In this document: piece by piece, positions 18,004 to 27,153 of the stretch
Position numbering within the stretch: position 1 is the stretch's first letter
Layout of the letters: each line of letters starts with the position of its first letter
Source: Serratia ureilytica
GTDB taxonomy: Bacteria; Pseudomonadota; Gammaproteobacteria; Enterobacterales; Enterobacteriaceae
Length of the DNA stretch: 64,000 bases
Reading direction: 5' to 3'
Assembly (NCBI RefSeq): GCF_013375155.1
Contig: NZ_JABXOF010000013.1
Coordinates: forward strand, 1 to 64,000
Notes under the pieces: model-generated
Seen by the model: the letters and a program-made list of their open reading frames with translations, nothing else
Told to the model about the DNA's origin: nothing
Database searches by the model: none
Program-made: the position numbers and the translations under genes

Positions 18004-20646
18004 TTAAACGTTGTCGTCGTCCATCGGCTCAGCCGCGTCGTCGCCATCGTCCAGCGGCGTAGTGTCTTCTTCCACCGCTTCCGCGCCCGGTTCCAGGCTG
18101 TCCAGCTCTTCGTCTTCCACCGGCTCGGCCACGCGCTGCAGACCGACGACGTTTTCGTCTTCCGCCGTACGGATCAGCGTCACGCCCTGGGTGTTACGAC
18201 CGACCACGCTGACTTCCGAAACGCGGGTACGCACCAGCGTGCCGGCATCGGTGATCATCATGATCTGGTCGCTGGTTTCCACCTGCACGGCGCCGACCAC
18301 CTGGCCATTACGCTCGCTCACCTTGATGGAGATAACCCCCTGGGTGGCGCGTGACTTGGTCGGGTACTCGGTGACTGCAGTACGTTTACCGAAGCCGTTT
18401 TGCGTGACGGTCAGAATGTCGCCCTCGCCGCGCGGCACGATCAGCGAAATCACGCTGTCGCCTTCGCCGAGGTTGATGCCGCGCACGCCGGTCGCGGTAC
18501 GGCCCATCGAACGCACCTGCGTTTCCGGGAAGCGCACCACTTTACCGTTGGCGGAGAACAGCATCACTTCGTTGGTGCCATCGGTCAGATCGACGCCGAT
18601 CAGCTCGTCGCCCTCGTTGAGGTTGACGGCGATAATGCCGGCGCTGCGCGGACGGCTGAACTCGGTCAGCGCGGTTTTCTTCACGGTACCGCTGGCGGTG
18701 GCCATGAACACGTGACGCCCTTCTTCATACTCGCGCACCGGCAGAATGGCGGTGATACGCTCATCGGCTTCCAGCGGCAACAGGTTGACGATTGGGCGGC
18801 CGCGCGCGCCACGGCTGGCTTCAGGCAGTTGATACACCTTCATCCAGTACAGGCGGCCACGGCTGGAGAAGCACAGGATCGTATCGTGGGTGTTGGCCAC
18901 CAGCAGGCGATCGATAAAGTCTTCTTCTTTAATACGCGCGGCGGACTTGCCTTTGCCGCCGCGGCGCTGCGCTTCATAGTCGGACAGCGGCTGATACTTC
19001 ACATAGCCCTGGTGAGACAGGGTCACCACCACGTCTTCCTGGTTGATCAGGTCTTCGATGTTGATGTCGGAAGTATTGGCGGTGATCTCGGTGCGGCGGC
19101 CGTCGTTGTACAGCTCTTTGACCGCCACCAGCTCTTCGCGGATCACTTCCATCAGGCGCTCTGGGCTTTCCAGAATAAAGATCAGTTCGGCGATGAAGTT
19201 GAGCAGCTCTTTATATTCGTCCAGCAGCTTTTCGTGCTCCAGGCCGGTCAGTTTCTGCAGACGCAGATCCAGAATCGCCTGAGCCTGCTGCTCGGTCAGG
19301 TAGTACTTGCCGTCGCGGATGCCGAACTCCGGCTCCAGCCACTCAGGGCGAGCGGCGTCGTCACCGGCGCGTTCCAGCATGGCGCTGACGTTGCCCAGAT
19401 CCCACGGCTGAGCCACCAGCGCGACTTTCGCTTCCGCCGGCGTCGGCGCACGGCGAATCAGCTCGATGATCGGATCGATGTTAGCCAACGCGATAGCCAG
19501 CGCTTCCAGGATATGGGCGCGGTCACGGGCCTTGCGCAGTTCGAAGATGGTGCGGCGGGTGACCACTTCGCGGCGGTGGCGCACGAAGGCTTCGAGGATA
19601 TCTTTCAGGTTCAGCAGCTTAGGCTGCCCCTGATGCAGCGCGACCATGTTGATGCCGAAGGTAACCTGCAGCTGCGTCAGCGCATACAGGTTGTTCAGCA
19701 CCACTTCGCCGACCGCGTCGCGTTTGACTTCGATCACGATGCGCATGCCGTCTTTATCGGACTCGTCACGCAGCGCGCTGATGCCTTCTACGCGTTTTTC
19801 TTTCACCAGCTCGGCGATCTTTTCGATCAGACGCGCCTTGTTCACCTGATACGGGATCTCGTGAACGATGATGGTTTCGCGGCCGGTTTTGGCGTCGGCT
19901 TCCACTTCCGCGCGCGCGCGCAGGTAGACTTTGCCGCGCCCGGTGCGGTAGGCCTCTTCAATGCCGCGACGGCCGTTGATGATCGCCGCCGTCGGGAAGT
20001 CCGGCCCCGGGATGTGTTCCATCAGCCCTTCGATGCTGATGTTTTCATCATCGATATAGGCCAGGCAGCCGTTGACGACTTCAGCCAGGTTGTGCGGCGG
20101 AATATTGGTGGCCATGCCCACGGCGATGCCCGACGAGCCGTTGACCAGCAGGTTCGGGATCTTGGTCGGCATAACGGCCGGGATCTGCTCGGTGCCATCA
20201 TAGTTAGGCACGAAGTCGACGGTTTCTTTTTCCAGATCCGCCAACAGTTCGTGAGCAATCTTGGACATGCGCACTTCGGTATAACGCATCGCCGCGGCGG
20301 AGTCGCCGTCGACGGAACCGAAGTTACCCTGACCGTCCACCAGCATGTAGCGCAGTGAAAACGGCTGAGCCATACGCACGATAGTGTCGTAAACCGCGCT
20401 GTCACCGTGCGGGTGATATTTACCGATCACGTCCCCGACGACACGGGCCGATTTCTTGTATGGTTTATTCCAGTCGTTACCCAATACACTCATCGCGTAA
20501 AGAACGCGGCGGTGAACCGGCTTCAGTCCATCACGAACATCTGGCAGCGCACGTCCGACAATAACGGACATCGCGTAGTCCAGATACGAGTTTTTCAACT
20601 CGTCTTCGATGTTTACCGGTGTGATTTCTCTGGCAAGGTCGCTCAT
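18004..20646 (-). CDS. gyrA: DNA gyrase subunit A
   Basis: An 880-residue type II topoisomerase A subunit. The breakage-reunion domain has the catalytic R121-Y122 pair (AAMRYTE). The C-terminal beta-pinwheel contains the GyrA box QRRGGKGK around residue 560 and ends in an acidic tail, as in other enterobacteria. With GyrB it introduces negative supercoils. The quinolone-determining region reads GDSAVYD at 81-87, that is serine 83 and aspartate 87, the wild-type susceptible residues. It is monocistronic and divergent from ubiG. Confidence 0.98.
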   Translation of the reverse strand: MSDLAREITPVNIEDELKNSYLDYAMSVIVGRALPDVRDGLKPVHRRVLYAMSVLGNDWNKPYKKSARVVGDVIGKYHPHGDSAVYDTIVRMAQPFSLRYMLVDGQGNFGSVDGDSAAAMRYTEVRMSKIAHELLADLEKETVDFVPNYDGTEQIPAVMPTKIPNLLVNGSSGIAVGMATNIPPHNLAEVVNGCLAYIDDENISIEGLMEHIPGPDFPTAAIINGRRGIEEAYRTGRGKVYLRARAEVEADAKTGRETIIVHEIPYQVNKARLIEKIAELVKEKRVEGISALRDESDKDGMRIVIEVKRDAVGEVVLNNLYALTQLQVTFGINMVALHQGQPKLLNLKDILEAFVRHRREVVTRRTIFELRKARDRAHILEALAIALANIDPIIELIRRAPTPAEAKVALVAQPWDLGNVSAMLERAGDDAARPEWLEPEFGIRDGKYYLTEQQAQAILDLRLQKLTGLEHEKLLDEYKELLNFIAELIFILESPERLMEVIREELVAVKELYNDGRRTEITANTSDINIEDLINQEDVVVTLSHQGYVKYQPLSDYEAQRRGGKGKSAARIKEEDFIDRLLVANTHDTILCFSSRGRLYWMKVYQLPEASRGARGRPIVNLLPLEADERITAILPVREYEEGRHVFMATASGTVKKTALTEFSRPRSAGIIAVNLNEGDELIGVDLTDGTNEVMLFSANGKVVRFPETQVRSMGRTATGVRGINLGEGDSVISLIVPRGEGDILTVTQNGFGKRTAVTEYPTKSRATQGVISIKVSERNGQVVGAVQVETSDQIMMITDAGTLVRTRVSEVSVVGRNTQGVTLIRTAEDENVVGLQRVAEPVEDEELDSLEPGAEAVEEDTTPLDDGDDAAEPMDDDNV

Positions 20647-20819
20647 GGAGCTGCTATCCCTCTACTAATGATTCATCTGCCCGCTGCCATAGTGGCAAAG
20701 GTGTAAAACTATATCACAAAGCACGCTTTACGGGAAAATAACCGCCGCTGTTTCACGGAAATTGTACAGATTAGTGCGCTAAAAACGCATCGACGCAGAC
20801 GATGCCGCGCCGGAACATG

Positions 20820-20825
20820 TATAAT
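20820..20825 (+). promoter_or_regulatory. Probable -10 element of ubiG
   Basis: A consensus TATAAT lies 33 bases before the ubiG start codon in the gyrA-ubiG divergent spacer. No good -35 is visible at 16-18 bases. Confidence 0.45.
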
Positions 20826-20858
20826 CCGCGCAACGAGAACAAGGAGCCAGACAAGCCC

Positions 20859-21584
20859 ATGAACGCAGAATCATCCAGCCGAGTGCAAAACGTTGACCAC
20901 CAGGAAATCGCCAAGTTCGAGGCCGTCGCCTCCCGCTGGTGGGATCTGGAAGGCGAGTTCAAACCGCTGCACCGCATCAACCCGCTGCGCCTGAACTACA
21001 TCATGCAGCGCGCCGGCGGCATTTTTGACAAGCAGGTGCTCGACGTGGGCTGCGGCGGCGGCATTCTGGCGGAAAGCATGGCGCGCGAAGGCGCCGAAGT
21101 GACCGGTCTGGACATGGGCGGGGAGCCGCTGCAGGTCGCCCGGCTGCACGCGCTGGAAAGCGGCGTGAACGTGACTTACGTGCAGGAGACGGTGGAAAGC
21201 CACGCTCAGGCCAACCCGCAGCGCTACGACGTGGTCACCTGCATGGAAATGCTGGAGCACGTGCCCGATCCGGCCTCGGTGGTGCGCGCCTGCGCCCAAC
21301 TGGTGAAACCGGGCGGCCACGTGTTCTTTTCCACCATCAACCGCAACACCAAAGCCTGGCTGATGGCGGTGATCGGCGCGGAGTACGTGCTGAAGATGGT
21401 GCCGCAGGGCACCCACGATCATAAGAAGTTTATTCGCCCTTCCGAACTGATCGGCTGGGTCGACGGCACGCCGCTGCGCGAAAAGCACATGATCGGCCTG
21501 CATTACAACCCGATCACCGATCATTTCAAGCTTGGGCGCAACGTTGACGTGAACTACATGGTGCACACCCAGCACGAAGGCTGA
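20859..21584 (+). CDS. ubiG: Ubiquinone biosynthesis O-methyltransferase UbiG
   Basis: A 241-residue class I SAM-dependent methyltransferase (E. coli 240). Motif I is [13 protein letters not shown], followed by VTGLDMG and the post-[13 protein letters not shown]. It does both O-methylations of ubiquinone synthesis. The start [16 protein letters not shown] matches the family; AAGGAG lies upstream, and a 19-residue longer frame is not supported. It is divergent from gyrA and 438 bases upstream of nrdA, as in E. coli. Confidence 0.95.
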   Translation: MNAESSSRVQNVDHQEIAKFEAVASRWWDLEGEFKPLHRINPLRLNYIMQRAGGIFDKQVLDVGCGGGILAESMAREGAEVTGLDMGGEPLQVARLHALESGVNVTYVQETVESHAQANPQRYDVVTCMEMLEHVPDPASVVRACAQLVKPGGHVFFSTINRNTKAWLMAVIGAEYVLKMVPQGTHDHKKFIRPSELIGWVDGTPLREKHMIGLHYNPITDHFKLGRNVDVNYMVHTQHEG

Positions 21585-21862
21585 GCGCTGTAAACCGCGC
21601 CGGCCCTGCGTTATCGGGGTTCGGCGCCAACGCGCTGTTAGGAAAAATACCTAATTTCCGCGACTTCGATCAAAATCGTGGTTGTAGACAGTTTTTTAGA
21701 ATATTAAATCAGATCAATATGCCGTTTTTTTCTAACGTTTAATAAAACGCCAAACGATCGGTTTTTTCAGTTTTTCAGTAAAATCTGATCTCGCTTATTG
21801 ACAAGCTTGTCGCGCCAGTCACGGCGCGCACTGCGAACGGCAAGTTACATTTCACCCCCAAG

Positions 21863-21871
21863 TTATCCACA
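21863..21871 (+). promoter_or_regulatory. DnaA box upstream of nrdA
   Basis: TTATCCACA is a perfect consensus DnaA box, 152 bases before the nrdA start. DnaA boxes in the nrdAB promoter of E. coli couple nucleotide reduction to replication initiation; the same role is inferred. Confidence 0.75.
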
Positions 21872-21911
21872 AATTAGGCCGGTTTTGTTCACTTGCAAAC
21901 GCCGTTTTTTC

Positions 21912-21957
21912 TCACTATCTTGTTACCTCACCGACATACAACCCCTATATATAGTGT
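21912..21957 (+). promoter_or_regulatory. NrdR box pair in the nrdA promoter
   Basis: CCCCTATATATAGTGT (21942-21957) differs from the NrdR consensus ACACTATATATAGTGT at two positions. A weaker half-conserved copy beginning TCACTATCT (21912) lies 30 bases upstream, about the three helical turns usual for paired NrdR boxes. NrdR would repress nrdAB when dATP is high. Confidence 0.65.
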
Positions 21958-22022
21958 TTACATACTGAGCAGAGCGACTACACTTCTGCTTAGGGGCACC
22001 ATACGGACAGGTAAAACACCAC

Positions 22023-24311
22023 ATGAACCAAAGTCTGCTTGTAACTAAACGCGATGGCCGTAAAGAGCGCATCAACCTCGACAAAATCCACCGGGTCATC
22101 GATTGGGCCGCAGAAGGATTGCACAACGTCTCGGTTTCTCAAGTAGAGTTGCGTTCCCACATTCAGTTTTATGACGGCATCAAAACCGCCGACATTCACG
22201 AAACCATCATCAAAGCCGCTGCCGATCTGATCTCCCGCGATGCGCCGGACTATCAGTACCTGGCCGCTCGCCTGGCGATCTTCCACCTGCGTAAAAAGGC
22301 TTACGGCCAGTTCGAACCGCCGAAGCTGCACGCTCACGTGACCCGCATGGTCGAGATGGGCAAATACGATAAACATCTGCTGGAAGACTACAGCGCTGAA
22401 GAGTTCGAGCAGATGGACTCCTTTATCGATCACTGGCGCGACATGAACTTCTCTTATGCCGCCGTCAAGCAGCTGGAAGGCAAGTATCTGGTGCAGAACC
22501 GCGTCAGCGGCGAGATCTACGAAAGCGCCCAGTTCCTGTACATGCTGGTGTCCGCTTGCCTGTTCTCCAACTACCCGCGTGAAACTCGTCTGGACTACGT
22601 CAAACGTTTCTACGACGCGATTTCCACCTTCAAGATTTCGCTGCCTACGCCGATCATGTCCGGCGTGCGCACCCCAACCCGCCAGTTCAGCTCCTGCGTG
22701 CTGATCGAGTGCGGCGACAGTCTGGACTCCATCAACGCTACCTCCAGCGCCATTGTGAAATACGTTTCGCAACGCGCCGGCATCGGCATCAACGCCGGCC
22801 GCATCCGCGCGCTGGGCAGCCCGATCCGTGGCGGTGAAGCCTTCCATACCGGCTGCATCCCGTTCTACAAACACTTCCAGACCGCCGTCAAATCCTGCTC
22901 GCAGGGCGGCGTGCGCGGTGGCGCGGCAACGCTGTTCTACCCGATGTGGCACCTGGAAGTGGAAAGCCTGCTGGTGCTGAAAAACAACCGCGGCGTTGAA
23001 GGCAACCGCGTGCGCCACATGGACTACGGCGTGCAGTTGAACCGTCTGATGTACCAGCGCCTGATCAAAGGCGAAGACATCACCCTGTTCAGCCCGTCCG
23101 ACGTGCCGGGGCTGTATGACGCGTTCTTCGCCGATCAGGACGAATTCGAGCGCCTGTACACCCAGTACGAGAAAGACGACAGCATTCGCCAGAAGCGCGT
23201 GAAAGCGGTTGAGCTGTTCTCGCTGATGATGCAAGAACGCGCCTCTACCGGCCGTATCTATATCCAGAACGTCGACCACTGCAACACCCACAGCCCGTTC
23301 GATCCGCAGATCGCGCCGGTGCGCCAGTCCAACCTGTGTCTGGAAATCGCACTGCCGACCAAGCCGCTGGAAGACGTCAACGACGAAAACGGCGAGATCG
23401 CGCTGTGCACCCTGTCCGCCTTCAACCTGGGCGCGATCGACAGCCTGGACGATCTGGAAGAGCTGGCGACCCTGGCGGTACGTTCGCTGGACGCCCTGCT
23501 GGATTATCAGGATTATCCGATCAAGGCCGCGCACCGTGGCGCAATGGGTCGCCGCACCCTGGGCATCGGCGTCATCAACTTCGCCTATTATCTGGCGAAG
23601 AACGGCGTGCGCTACTCCGACGGCAGCGCCAACAACCTGACCCACAAGACGTTCGAAGCCATTCAGTACTACCTGCTGAAAGCCTCCAACCGTCTGGCGC
23701 AGGAACAAGGCGCTTGCCCGTGGTTCAACGAAACCACCTATTCGCAGGGCATCCTGCCGATCGACACCTACAAGAAAGACCTGGATGCGATCTGCAGCGA
23801 GCCGCTGCACTACGACTGGGAAACCCTGCGTAAAGAGATCCAGGAAACCGGTCTGCGCAACTCGACGCTGTCCGCCCTGATGCCGTCGGAAACCTCTTCG
23901 CAGATTTCCAACGCCACCAACGGCATCGAGCCGCCGCGCGGCCACATCAGCATCAAGGCGTCGAAAGACGGCATCCTGCGCCAGGTGGTGCCGGAGTATG
24001 AGCGTCTGAAAGACAACTACGAGCTGCTGTGGGAAATGCCGAGCAACGACGGCTATCTGCAGCTGGTGGGGCTGATGCAGAAATTCATCGACCAGTCGAT
24101 TTCGGCCAACACCAACTACGATCCGACCCGCTTCCCGGGCGGCAAGGTGCCGATGAAGCAGCTGTTGAAAGACCTGCTCACCACCTACAAGTTCGGCGTG
24201 AAAATGCTGTACTACCAAAACACCCGCGACGGTGCGGAAGACGCCCAGGAAGATTTGCAGCCTGCCAAGGCCGGCGATGACGACTGCGAAAGCGGCGCCT
24301 GCAAGATCTAA
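22023..24311 (+). CDS. nrdA: Class Ia ribonucleoside-diphosphate reductase, alpha subunit
   Basis: A 762-residue large subunit (E. coli 761). The N-terminal ATP cone KRDGRKERINLDKIHRVI senses dATP/ATP. The active site cysteines are in FSSCVLIECGD, QSNLCLEIALP and ALCTLSAFNLG, and the mobile C-terminal pair is in CESGACKI. It reduces ribonucleoside diphosphates to deoxyribonucleotides with NrdB. It is the first gene of nrdA-nrdB-yfaE and is preceded by DnaA and NrdR sites. Confidence 0.98.
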   Translation: MNQSLLVTKRDGRKERINLDKIHRVIDWAAEGLHNVSVSQVELRSHIQFYDGIKTADIHETIIKAAADLISRDAPDYQYLAARLAIFHLRKKAYGQFEPPKLHAHVTRMVEMGKYDKHLLEDYSAEEFEQMDSFIDHWRDMNFSYAAVKQLEGKYLVQNRVSGEIYESAQFLYMLVSACLFSNYPRETRLDYVKRFYDAISTFKISLPTPIMSGVRTPTRQFSSCVLIECGDSLDSINATSSAIVKYVSQRAGIGINAGRIRALGSPIRGGEAFHTGCIPFYKHFQTAVKSCSQGGVRGGAATLFYPMWHLEVESLLVLKNNRGVEGNRVRHMDYGVQLNRLMYQRLIKGEDITLFSPSDVPGLYDAFFADQDEFERLYTQYEKDDSIRQKRVKAVELFSLMMQERASTGRIYIQNVDHCNTHSPFDPQIAPVRQSNLCLEIALPTKPLEDVNDENGEIALCTLSAFNLGAIDSLDDLEELATLAVRSLDALLDYQDYPIKAAHRGAMGRRTLGIGVINFAYYLAKNGVRYSDGSANNLTHKTFEAIQYYLLKASNRLAQEQGACPWFNETTYSQGILPIDTYKKDLDAICSEPLHYDWETLRKEIQETGLRNSTLSALMPSETSSQISNATNGIEPPRGHISIKASKDGILRQVVPEYERLKDNYELLWEMPSNDGYLQLVGLMQKFIDQSISANTNYDPTRFPGGKVPMKQLLKDLLTTYKFGVKMLYYQNTRDGAEDAQEDLQPAKAGDDDCESGACKI

Positions 24312-24324
24312 AGTTTGACCTAGC

Positions 24325-24344
24325 GGGCCGGAATTTTCCGGCCC
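24325..24344 (+). other. Intercistronic hairpin between nrdA and nrdB
   Basis: GGGCCGGAA and TTCCGGCCC form a perfect nine-base stem around TT. Only two T residues follow, so it is more likely to affect mRNA stability or cause partial termination than to end the operon. Confidence 0.6.
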
Positions 24345-24378
24345 CTTCATTTAGCCACGTTACGATGGATTCAGGCTT

Positions 24379-25509
24379 ATGGCTTACACCACTTTTTCTC
24401 AGACCAAAAACGACCAGCTGCAAGAGCCGATGTTCTTCGGCCAGTCGGTAAACGTTGCGCGTTTCGACCAGCAAAAGCATGAAATCTTCGAAAAACTGAT
24501 CGAAAAACAGCTCTCCTTCTTCTGGCGCCCGGAAGAGGTTGACGTTTCCCGCGATCGCATCGATTACCAGGCGCTGCCGGAGCACGAGAAGCACATCTTC
24601 ATCAGCAACCTGAAGTATCAGACCCTGCTGGACTCCATCCAGGGCCGCAGCCCGAACGTCGCCCTGCTGCCGCTGATCTCGATCCCTGAGCTGGAAACCT
24701 GGGTGGAAACCTGGTCGTTCTCCGAGACTATCCACTCCCGTTCCTACACCCACATCATCCGCAACATCGTCAACGATCCGGCGCTGGTGTTCGACGACAT
24801 CGTCACCAACGAAGAGATCAAGAAGCGCGCGAAAGACATTTCCGGCTACTACGACGATCTGATCGAGATGACCAGCTACTATCACCTGCTGGGTGAAGGC
24901 ACCCACCAGGTGAACGGAAAAACCGTCACCGTCAATCTGCGTGCGCTGAAGAAGCAGCTGTACCTGTGCCTGATGAGCGTGAACGCGCTGGAAGCGATCC
25001 GCTTCTACGTCAGCTTTGCCTGCTCCTTCGCTTTCGCCGAGCGCGAATTGATGGAAGGCAACGCCAAAATCATCAAACTGATCGCCCGCGACGAAGCGCT
25101 GCACCTGACCGGCACCCAGCACATGCTGAACCTGATGCGTTCCGGCGCCGACGATCCTGAAATGGCGGAGATCGCCGAGGAATGTCAGCAGCAGTGCTAC
25201 GATCTGTTCGTGTTGGCCGCCCAGCAGGAGAAAGAGTGGGCGGAATACCTGTTCCGCGACGGCTCGATGATTGGCCTGAACAAAGACATCCTGTGCCAGT
25301 ATGTGGAATACATCACCAATATCCGCATGCAGGCGGTCGGCCTTGGTCTGCCGTTCGAAACCCGCTCCAACCCGATCCCATGGATCAATGCCTGGTTGGT
25401 GTCCGACAACGTGCAGGTAGCGCCGCAGGAAGTGGAAGTGAGCTCCTACCTGGTTGGCCAGATCGACTCGGAGATCAACGCCGACGACCTGAGCGACTTC
25501 GAACTGTAA
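24379..25509 (+). CDS. nrdB: Class Ia ribonucleoside-diphosphate reductase, beta subunit
   Basis: A 376-residue small subunit that carries the di-iron centre and tyrosyl radical. Counting the initiator methionine, D85, E116, H119 and the radical tyrosine Y123 ([14 protein letters not shown]) are all present, and the second half of the iron site is in [13 protein letters not shown]. It generates the radical passed to the NrdA active site. It is 67 bases after nrdA with a hairpin in the gap, and three bases before yfaE. Confidence 0.98.
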   Translation: MAYTTFSQTKNDQLQEPMFFGQSVNVARFDQQKHEIFEKLIEKQLSFFWRPEEVDVSRDRIDYQALPEHEKHIFISNLKYQTLLDSIQGRSPNVALLPLISIPELETWVETWSFSETIHSRSYTHIIRNIVNDPALVFDDIVTNEEIKKRAKDISGYYDDLIEMTSYYHLLGEGTHQVNGKTVTVNLRALKKQLYLCLMSVNALEAIRFYVSFACSFAFAERELMEGNAKIIKLIARDEALHLTGTQHMLNLMRSGADDPEMAEIAEECQQQCYDLFVLAAQQEKEWAEYLFRDGSMIGLNKDILCQYVEYITNIRMQAVGLGLPFETRSNPIPWINAWLVSDNVQVAPQEVEVSSYLVGQIDSEINADDLSDFEL

Positions 25510-25512
25510 GCG

Positions 25513-25773
25513 ATGGCGACGCCAATCGTAACGCTGCGCGCCGCCGGCACGCAGCTCTCCTGCCCCAACAGTGAAAACTGTCTGCTCGACGTGCTGGAAC
25601 TGCACGACGTGCAGGTGGAGTATCAGTGCCGATCCGGCTATTGCGGTGCCTGCCGCCTGAAGCTGGTGAAAGGCGAAGTGGCCTACCGCCAGCAGCCGCT
25701 GGCGTTTATCAACGCCGGCGAAATCCTGCCCTGCTGCTGCATGCCGCTGACGGATATCGAGCTGGAAATGTAA
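25513..25773 (+). CDS. yfaE: 2Fe-2S ferredoxin-like protein YfaE
   Basis: An 86-residue plant-type ferredoxin. The cluster ligands lie in CRSGYCGACRL and a later CCCMPL. YfaE helps maintain and regenerate the di-iron/tyrosyl radical cofactor of NrdB. Its ATG starts three bases after the nrdB stop, consistent with translational coupling in the nrd operon. Confidence 0.93.
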   Translation: MATPIVTLRAAGTQLSCPNSENCLLDVLELHDVQVEYQCRSGYCGACRLKLVKGEVAYRQQPLAFINAGEILPCCCMPLTDIELEM

Positions 25774-25802
25774 AGTCGGGTGCCGGAAACCGCGCCTGGA
25801 GA

Positions 25803-25828
25803 CCAGAAGGCGGGGTTGCCCCCGCCCT
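25803..25828 (-). terminator. Probable terminator/3' stem of the hok mRNA
   Basis: On the minus strand GGCGGGGGCAACCCCGCC followed by TTCTGG lies just past the hok stop codon. The plasmid R1 hok gene has the same kind of G+C stem followed by CTTTTC at this place. On the plus strand it could also end the nrd-yfaE transcript. Confidence 0.6.
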
Positions 25829-25832
25829 ATGA

Positions 25833-25985
25833 TTACCGCTTCACCTCACACGCCAACCTGATCAGGATAGTGATATTTTCCTGGTAGATTTTCAGCTCGC
25901 ACAGCGAGTCTCTTATCATCCAGATAAATAACAAAACCGTAATACATACAACGGTTAGCGAGTGAAACACATGCCTTAAGCGCAT
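25833..25985 (-). CDS. Hok/Gef family type I toxin
   Basis: A 50-residue peptide: MRLRHVFHSL, then a single hydrophobic helix VVCITVLLFIWM (about residues 12-23), then the family signature RDSLCELKI and a hydrophilic tail. This is the Hok/Gef pattern (hydrophobic helix, charged residue, SLCE). Such peptides insert in the inner membrane and collapse the membrane potential. AAGGAGG lies seven bases before the ATG. The long leader upstream has the same order of elements as plasmid R1 hok, including a region complementary to a Sok-type antisense RNA. The family call is direct from sequence; activity is not proven. Confidence 0.88.
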   Translation of the reverse strand: MRLRHVFHSLTVVCITVLLFIWMIRDSLCELKIYQENITILIRLACEVKR

Positions 25986-26016
25986 GCTTGCCTCCTTGCT
26001 GTGAAGGGGCTACCAT
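25846..26016 (-). CDS. Possible mok frame overlapping hok
   Basis: A 56-codon frame starts MVAPSQQGGK, begins 31 bases before hok and overlaps almost all of it in another frame. In hok/sok loci a mok frame of this kind couples hok translation and is the actual target of Sok. The product looks like a shadow of hok, so only the translation-coupling role is plausible. No strong ribosome binding site is visible. Confidence 0.35.
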   Translation of the reverse strand: MVAPSQQGGKHALKACVSLANRCMYYGFVIYLDDKRLAVRAENLPGKYHYPDQVGV

Positions 26017-26020
26017 AACG

Positions 26021-26085
26021 GTGTCTAGGCGTTAGGGCAGCCCCATTCTGATTGAAAGTCAGTTTGGGGCTTTCATCTATCCGCC
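26021..26085 (+). ncRNA. Candidate Sok-type antisense RNA
   Basis: On the strand opposite the hok leader, TTGCCT-N17-TACCAT could act as a promoter starting near 26021. The RNA would begin GTGTCTAGGCGTTAGGG and fold into AGCCCCA-TT-CTGA / TCAG-TT-TGGGGCT followed by TTTCATCT. R1 Sok has the same plan: CTAGAC and AGGG near the 5' end, then a stem ending GGGGCT and T-rich sequence. Transcription is inferred. Confidence 0.6.
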
Positions 26086-26215
26086 TTGTCACACAATGCC
26101 CAAGACGAACAGTCTCAAGCACCCGTCAAGAGAGTAACAGCATTCTCTCGCCGCGAATATCCCCTATAACCTTATGATTAATTAGGGATATATAACTATC
26201 CTCAAAGTATTTCGC

Positions 26216-27046
26216 TTAGCGCCCCTTGCCTGCCGATGCGGAAAAATAACGCGCCGGGGAATCGCCGAAAGCTTTACGAAACATGGCGATAAAATTGCTC
26301 GGCGAGGCATACCCCAGCGTTTCCGCGATCTGCAGCACCGTCTCGCCTTCGGCCAGCTTCGCTAACGCATACGACAACCGGGCCTGCTGGCGCCACTGTG
26401 CAAAACTCAACCCCGTCTCGCCGATCATCAGCCGCCGCAGGGTACGCGGCGACATCGCCCCCCATTCAGCCCACGCCTCCAGCGAATGTTCGCTCCCCGG
26501 TTGCGCCAGCAAGGCCTGCAGAACGCCGGCCAGGCGCGGATGGGACGACATCGGTAAATACAGCGGCTCCGTCGGCGCCAGCCGTATCTCGTCACGCATC
26601 ACCTGCGCCATACGCTCCTGCTCCAGGGTAAGCGCGCTGCGTTTGTCCCAACCTTCCGCACGCTGAGCCAGCGCCTGTAGCACTGCGCTGATGCCGATAA
26701 CGCAAGGTATATTCGACAGATCGTGGCAGGCCTCCGGCGCCAGCAGTAAACTCCAGCCGCTCAGCGCGCCGCAAACCTGCACCCGGTGCTCCGTCGCCGG
26801 CGGGATCCAACCCGCCCGCTGAGGCGGCAGCACCCAATCGCCCTGCGCCGTGCTTACATGCAGCAAACCGCTTTCAACGCACAGCAACTGCCCGCGCACA
26901 TGCTGATGCCAGTCGTATTCGCGCGTGCCCAACCGATACTCCCGGCCTGCCGCGTCGCGGCCGCCGAGGGCGATCAGCCAGGGGCCCGTCGACCATTCGC
27001 TGCAGTCAGCGTCGAGGGCGTGAAGGTTCGCATTCATATTGGCCAC
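26216..27046 (-). CDS. AraC family transcriptional regulator
   Basis: A 276-residue regulator with an N-terminal cupin-like ligand domain (residues about 20-110) and a C-terminal AraC double helix-turn-helix. The second motif reads VLQIAETLGYASPSNFIAMFRKAFGDSPARYF. It is divergent from an FAD monooxygenase with 107 bases between the starts, so the monooxygenase is its likely target. Effector unknown. Confidence 0.87.
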   Translation of the reverse strand: MANMNANLHALDADCSEWSTGPWLIALGGRDAAGREYRLGTREYDWHQHVRGQLLCVESGLLHVSTAQGDWVLPPQRAGWIPPATEHRVQVCGALSGWSLLLAPEACHDLSNIPCVIGISAVLQALAQRAEGWDKRSALTLEQERMAQVMRDEIRLAPTEPLYLPMSSHPRLAGVLQALLAQPGSEHSLEAWAEWGAMSPRTLRRLMIGETGLSFAQWRQQARLSYALAKLAEGETVLQIAETLGYASPSNFIAMFRKAFGDSPARYFSASAGKGR

Positions 27047-27153
27047 TAATCACTATTTTTAGTCCAGATACCGTTATACCAACCTTTTCCTGCACCGACA
27101 TAATGAAATGCTTCCGGCCGCGACCGTCTGCGGCCACTGACTCACGAGGGAAC

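Noticed and set aside
18400..20358. A 652-codon open frame on the plus strand opposite gyrA
   Set aside because: It is antisense to a fully conserved gyrA. Its composition (rich in H, Q, R, A) is that of a high-GC shadow frame, and it has no recognisable domain.
21990..24350. A 786-codon open frame on the minus strand opposite nrdA
   Set aside because: nrdA on the other strand is unambiguous. The frame has no domain and reflects codon bias.
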